From Bacteroidales bacterium (lineage in GTDB: Bacteria > Bacteroidota > Bacteroidia > Bacteroidales > UBA7960): a stretch of DNA of 8,976 nt. Under the pieces are notes generated by a model. That model was not told the DNA's origin. It was given only the letters and a program-made list of their open reading frames with translations, and did not search any database. Position 1 is the stretch's first letter. The number at the start of each line of letters is the position of its first letter. The stretch spans positions 1 through 8,976 of the forward strand of contig SKTA01000069.1 in assembly GCA_007122745.1 (NCBI GenBank), written 5' to 3'. Both the position numbers and the translations under genes were made by a program. Below, one piece after another: positions 6,387 through 8,976 of the stretch.

Positions 6387-7121
6387 ATGGCGAAAATGAC
6401 AAAGAAGAAGACAGAAACAACTACTGCGGATGGATGGAAGCTTTTTTTTAAGAGAAAGTTTGATGATGCCATTGCTGTTTTTAACCGGGTCATTGACACA
6501 AAAAAAGATCAAAATGCCTTGTATGGCAGGGCTTGTGCCTTTTTCAGAAAATCAAACCATGAAAGTGCTTTAAAAGACCTGGAAGCGCTTTTGAAAACCG
6601 ATGAAAATAATGTGGATTACCTGCATACCCGCGCCATGATTTATGGTGCCAATGAACAGTATGATAAAGCGATGAAGGATATGAACAAGGTGCTGGATTT
6701 ACATCCGGATAATGGCGAGGCATGGTGCGACCTGGGAGGGCTTTACCTGGTCAGGGAAGATTTTGCCAATGCGCGTGATTGTTTTGAACGGGCAGCCGAT
6801 ATCGACAAGTCCTGTTCCTGCGCCTGGCTGGGGAAAGGGATCGCTGCATTAAACTTTAAGGAATACCGGAAAGCAAACGAGTATCTGAATATATCTGTTA
6901 AACTTGAAGCCAGGTTAACATTGGCCTATATGGCACGTGCCGAAGCCCTGTTTCTAAACGGACAAAAAAAAGAGGCCCTGAAGGATGTCAAGAAGGCACT
7001 CACCCTGGATCAGGCCTTCCTCGAAGATTATAAAAGCACCATCAGCGACCAGCAGGAGAAGCCCGTGCAGGAAGATGACCATAAGGGTGATCTGGATGAG
7101 GAGGATGCGATTGTATATTAG
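6387..7121 (+). CDS. Cytosolic tetratricopeptide-repeat protein
   Basis: This 244-residue protein is built almost wholly from TPR helix-turn-helix units. Six consecutive units of about 33-34 residues can be traced, at about 14-43, 44-76, 77-109, 110-143, 144-176 and 177-210. Examples are FDDAIAVFNRVID, YDKAMKDMNKVLDLHPDN and KKEALKDVKKALTLD, with the usual small and aromatic positions (GRACAFF, WCDLGGLYL, WLGKGIAAL). The C-terminus (about 211-244) is an acidic, probably disordered tail (EEDAIVY end). There is no signal peptide or membrane segment, so it is expected in the cytosol as a protein-protein interaction scaffold; the partner cannot be told from sequence. The ATG at 6387 (MAKMTKKK) is preferred over an in-frame TTG at 6375; a further ATG is at 6396. 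It stands alone: divergent from sucA and convergent, 19 bp apart, with the rhodanese-like gene. Confidence 0.85.
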   Translation: MAKMTKKKTETTTADGWKLFFKRKFDDAIAVFNRVIDTKKDQNALYGRACAFFRKSNHESALKDLEALLKTDENNVDYLHTRAMIYGANEQYDKAMKDMNKVLDLHPDNGEAWCDLGGLYLVREDFANARDCFERAADIDKSCSCAWLGKGIAALNFKEYRKANEYLNISVKLEARLTLAYMARAEALFLNGQKKEALKDVKKALTLDQAFLEDYKSTISDQQEKPVQEDDHKGDLDEEDAIVY

Positions 7122-7140
7122 TTGATTGGTTGATGGGTAA

Positions 7141-7749
7141 TCAGCAACCGCCTGGAATGGCGTTTGGTTCGGGAGCATCGGGCATTAAAGGGGCTGCCCG
7201 ACTTTCCCCCTCAGACTGAATGGCCTGAACGCTCATATACCTTGGGAAATCAAAACGCGCTTTATCGCTGCTGTAAAAAGCATTATGCGGATTGAAGCCC
7301 TCCAAAACGTTTTCCCTGATGGTTTCAAAACTTCCGGGTATAATCCGTACATCTTCGTAACCCATGCCGAGCAACAAAGCCTGTGCAGCAACGGCGCGAT
7401 GTTCTTGTGCAGCATACAACAAAACCGGTTTTTTATCTTTCAGTGTCCTGCGGTGATTCCTGTTAAGCAAATCCTCTTCCGGAATGTTGATAGCGCCCGG
7501 CAAATGGTCTTTTTTAAATGATATGGTGGATCTAAGGTCCACAATCAGAAATTGGTCCTTTGTGTCTGTTGAGATCACCTGATGCAGATCTGCATACGAA
7601 AAATAGGGTTTGTCTGAAAGCATTTCTGCAACCCGGGCATTGCTTGCACCATATCTTTTGGATGTAACCTGGCAGAATGCCACTGCCAGAACTATGATGG
7701 CGAAAAATAATGCTGCGCTGTAATTTAATTGCTGATTGATCATGGTCAT
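7141..7749 (-). CDS. Membrane-anchored rhodanese-like protein, catalytic Cys absent, GGC tail
   Basis: From the ATG at 7749 this is 202 residues. One hydrophobic segment near the N-terminus (about 11-26, SAALFFAIIVLAVAF) anchors it, followed by a rhodanese domain (about 50-142): FLIVDLRSTISFKKDHLPGA matches the family strand-plus-H-PGA block, and GMGYEDVRIIPGSF matches the end block. In the active-site loop the expected YCxxGxRS reads YAAQEHRAV: Ala113 (Ala122 counted from an upstream in-frame TTG at 7776) stands where the persulfide cysteine should be, 17 residues before the conserved Gly as in active rhodaneses. The protein ends with a Pro/Glu/Asp-rich tail closing IPGGC. Its only cysteines are one in the membrane segment and the last residue. 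The start lies 13 bp after the stop of the transporter-rhodanese fusion, so the two are very likely co-transcribed. An ATG at 7743 is an alternative start. Classical thiosulfate sulfurtransferase activity is unlikely; a sulfur-carrier role of the tail is inference. Confidence 0.85.
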   Translation of the reverse strand: MTMINQQLNYSAALFFAIIVLAVAFCQVTSKRYGASNARVAEMLSDKPYFSYADLHQVISTDTKDQFLIVDLRSTISFKKDHLPGAINIPEEDLLNRNHRRTLKDKKPVLLYAAQEHRAVAAQALLLGMGYEDVRIIPGSFETIRENVLEGFNPHNAFYSSDKARFDFPRYMSVQAIQSEGESRAAPLMPDAPEPNAIPGGC

Positions 7750-7762
7750 CTGAATTTCGTGT

Positions 7763-8836
7763 TTAACATCCTCCAATTACAGGAATTACCTCATGCTGCT
7801 CAGGTGCCTCTATCATCCGTCGCTCCTCGGTTTCCCTGGGAGCAATCCCCCCTTTCAGGAAAAAGATGCGGGCATCCCTCATAAAGCGGGCTGTGGACCT
7901 TTCCTGAAGGTTTGTGGAAGAGATCCTGTCATCCTTGATATCAACAAATAGCTCATGAAACATCTTGTTTAAACCGCCTTCCATGATGAAAACATTGTCA
8001 TACCCCGAACGTCTGGCAGTTATGTAAGCCTTGGTTGCCTCACTGTTGCCATTGCCAAAAAACACCTTCATTCGGTGGTCTTTTCGGAACAAGTTGCGCC
8101 ATCCTCTGTTCAAAACCTCCTGAGCGGTCATATTAATGGCTCCAGGCAAGCTGAAGTGCCCGTATTCTTTCGGACTGCGTGTATCAATGAGTATCAGCTT
8201 TTCGTCCTGGTTTTTGACTTGATAGATGACACGCTGAACACTCACATAGGCATCGCTTCCATAAACCTCATCGTGCAATATCTCTGCGGAAACTTCGCTC
8301 ATTCTGCTTTTTCGTTCCTCAGGCAGGAATAAAAATATGAATACGGCTGCTATCAGCAGTAGGGTGGGCAAACGGTAGGAGGGACGGGTGGCAATTGTTT
8401 CAGCACTCAGGTCATTGACTCTGTCTTCAATCATCTGCGTAAGCATAAAAGCGATCAGCGCTACAATCACCAGCATAAATGCAAACCACGATTTTGAAAT
8501 GCCAAGTGAATCATAAATATGAATATGGCCTAAAAAGTTTCCTGTATATACAGGCTCGAAGGTGCTGTAAAAATGCCCGAAAATAAAAATCCCGATTAAT
8601 GAGCCAACAATGAACACCATCGCATCTACCTTGCCGATCACGGCCCCGACAAAACTGGTTCCCGGGCAATAACCACCCAGAATAAAACCAAAGCCCATGA
8701 TTACCCCGCCAACAATTGCCGAATACAGATAGGTGGGGTTCACATACAGCAACGACAGGTCCACCCAGCCCAAATAACCCAAAAACATAAGGCCTGTCAT
8801 TGCCGTGATGCCTGCCGTAAAAAATACCCGCAGCAC
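7763..8836 (-). CDS. YeeE/YedE-type sulfur transporter fused to a degenerate rhodanese domain
   Basis: The open part is 357 residues from a GTG at 8836. About residues 1-170 hold five membrane segments, with the family pore motif GGYCPGTS (Cys57) after the second. Proteins of this family (TsuA/YeeE, PF04143-like) import thiosulfate or related sulfur species through conserved cysteines. Residues about 195-290 form a rhodanese domain (LILIDTRSPKEYGHFSLPGAIN to GYDNVFIMEGG split across the fold). Its active-site loop reads FFGNGNSEA, so Gly261 replaces the catalytic Cys, exactly 17 residues before the conserved Gly-Tyr. A long linker leads to the C-terminus IPVIGGC. Cys57 and Cys357 are the only cysteines. 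The GTG is only the first usable start after an in-frame TGA at 8873-8875: transporter-like sequence (KLAGVFYGYDFV) continues upstream of it, so the intact gene should be longer and this may be a broken copy. The membrane-anchored rhodanese-like gene follows at once. Confidence 0.75.
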   Translation of the reverse strand: MLRVFFTAGITAMTGLMFLGYLGWVDLSLLYVNPTYLYSAIVGGVIMGFGFILGGYCPGTSFVGAVIGKVDAMVFIVGSLIGIFIFGHFYSTFEPVYTGNFLGHIHIYDSLGISKSWFAFMLVIVALIAFMLTQMIEDRVNDLSAETIATRPSYRLPTLLLIAAVFIFLFLPEERKSRMSEVSAEILHDEVYGSDAYVSVQRVIYQVKNQDEKLILIDTRSPKEYGHFSLPGAINMTAQEVLNRGWRNLFRKDHRMKVFFGNGNSEATKAYITARRSGYDNVFIMEGGLNKMFHELFVDIKDDRISSTNLQERSTARFMRDARIFFLKGGIAPRETEERRMIEAPEQHEVIPVIGGC

Positions 8837-8872
8837 AACAAAATCGTACCCGTAAAATACACCGGCGAGCTT

Positions 8873-8976
8873 TCATGCTGATGAAAAGCCTGCCTGTTCA
8901 AGTATATAACCGAAACCAATACCCAGAATCAGGGCGAAAAACAGCGTCAGTTCCGGATTGATTAAGCCTTGTGGAA
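8873..8976 (-). pseudogene. N-terminal part of the YeeE/YedE transporter, cut by an in-frame TGA and by the window edge
   Basis: Reading the minus strand from the window edge in the same frame as the downstream fusion gives NPELTLFFALILGIGFGY, then ILEQAGFSSA and a TGA (8873-8875). This is the first membrane helix and the ensuing loop of a YeeE/YedE protein. The next codons (KLAGVFYGYDFV) continue the family sequence without a shift. From memory, the family usually has Arg before KL here, so CGA to TGA would be a one-base nonsense change. The true start is outside the window. Whether the gene is dead, split, mis-sequenced or read through cannot be settled here. Confidence 0.6.

Noticed and set aside
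6299..6499. 66-residue minus-strand frame in the sucA/TPR spacer
   Set aside because: Phe/Asn/Lys-rich translation of AT-rich DNA, overlaps the TPR start, no conserved motif.
8834..8875. Selenocysteine insertion at the TGA with a SECIS hairpin
   Set aside because: Downstream bases give only very short stems (CCG/CGG or GTA/TAC) and no convincing SECIS loop; an Arg codon mutated to TGA is simpler. Kept only as an alternative.
8511..8876. Open frame starting ATGAAAGC whose ATG overlaps the in-frame TGA (ATGA), suggesting a coupled downstream gene
   Set aside because: It reads a different frame from the transporter, its translation is Arg/Cys/Trp-rich with no family resemblance, and the true frame continues in membrane-helix sequence through the same region.

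Overview
This window looks like chromosomal DNA from a Bacteroidota bacterium, most likely an environmental member near Bacteroidales/Marinilabiliales; that placement is an inference. The support is: TAnnTTTG-type -7 promoter elements instead of TATAAT boxes, almost no Shine-Dalgarno sequences, an OmpH/Skp-type chaperone and SucA/SucB proteins of Bacteroidota character, and intergenic spacers filled with short 7- and 8-bp tandem repeats.

Layout. Positions 6-78 (-) hold a complete tRNA-Gly(GCC) with its own promoter. A periplasmic OmpH/Skp-like chaperone (283-795, +) converges on a gamma-class carbonic anhydrase-like hexapeptide protein (869-1390, -). The gene-free stretch 1391-1833 is a stack of repeats: an octamer array, a CGCAAAG/CTTTGCG inverted repeat, a dispersed repeat that appears split by a 55-bp terminal-inverted-repeat element, and a 14-bp tandem array. 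Next come sucB (1834-3126, -) and sucA (3315-6104, -), the E2 and E1 components of 2-oxoglutarate dehydrogenase. They lie in the same order and direction as an operon, separated by a heptamer array. A divergent spacer leads to a cytosolic TPR protein (6387-7121, +). The right end, read leftward, is a sulfur-trafficking pair: a YeeE/YedE-type membrane transporter fused to a rhodanese domain (7763-8836, -, continuing beyond the window edge), followed 13 bp later by a membrane-anchored rhodanese-like protein (7141-7749, -).

The sulfur pair is the most interesting part. Both rhodanese domains lack the catalytic cysteine (Gly in one, Ala in the other, at exactly the expected position), yet both proteins end in an extended tail closing with Gly-Gly-Cys. 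The visible part of the transporter fusion has only two cysteines: one in the pore-type CPGT motif and the terminal one. This suggests the terminal Cys may act as a sulfur-carrying arm, by analogy with SoxY, and that the rhodanese fold serves as a scaffold. The same transporter is interrupted near its N-terminus by an in-frame TGA (8873-8875), while homologous-looking sequence continues on both sides. This could be a recent nonsense mutation, a sequence error or recoding.

A second protein-level oddity is a five-cysteine extension at the very C-terminus of SucA. The rest (TCA-cycle enzymes, chaperone, tRNA) is ordinary housekeeping.
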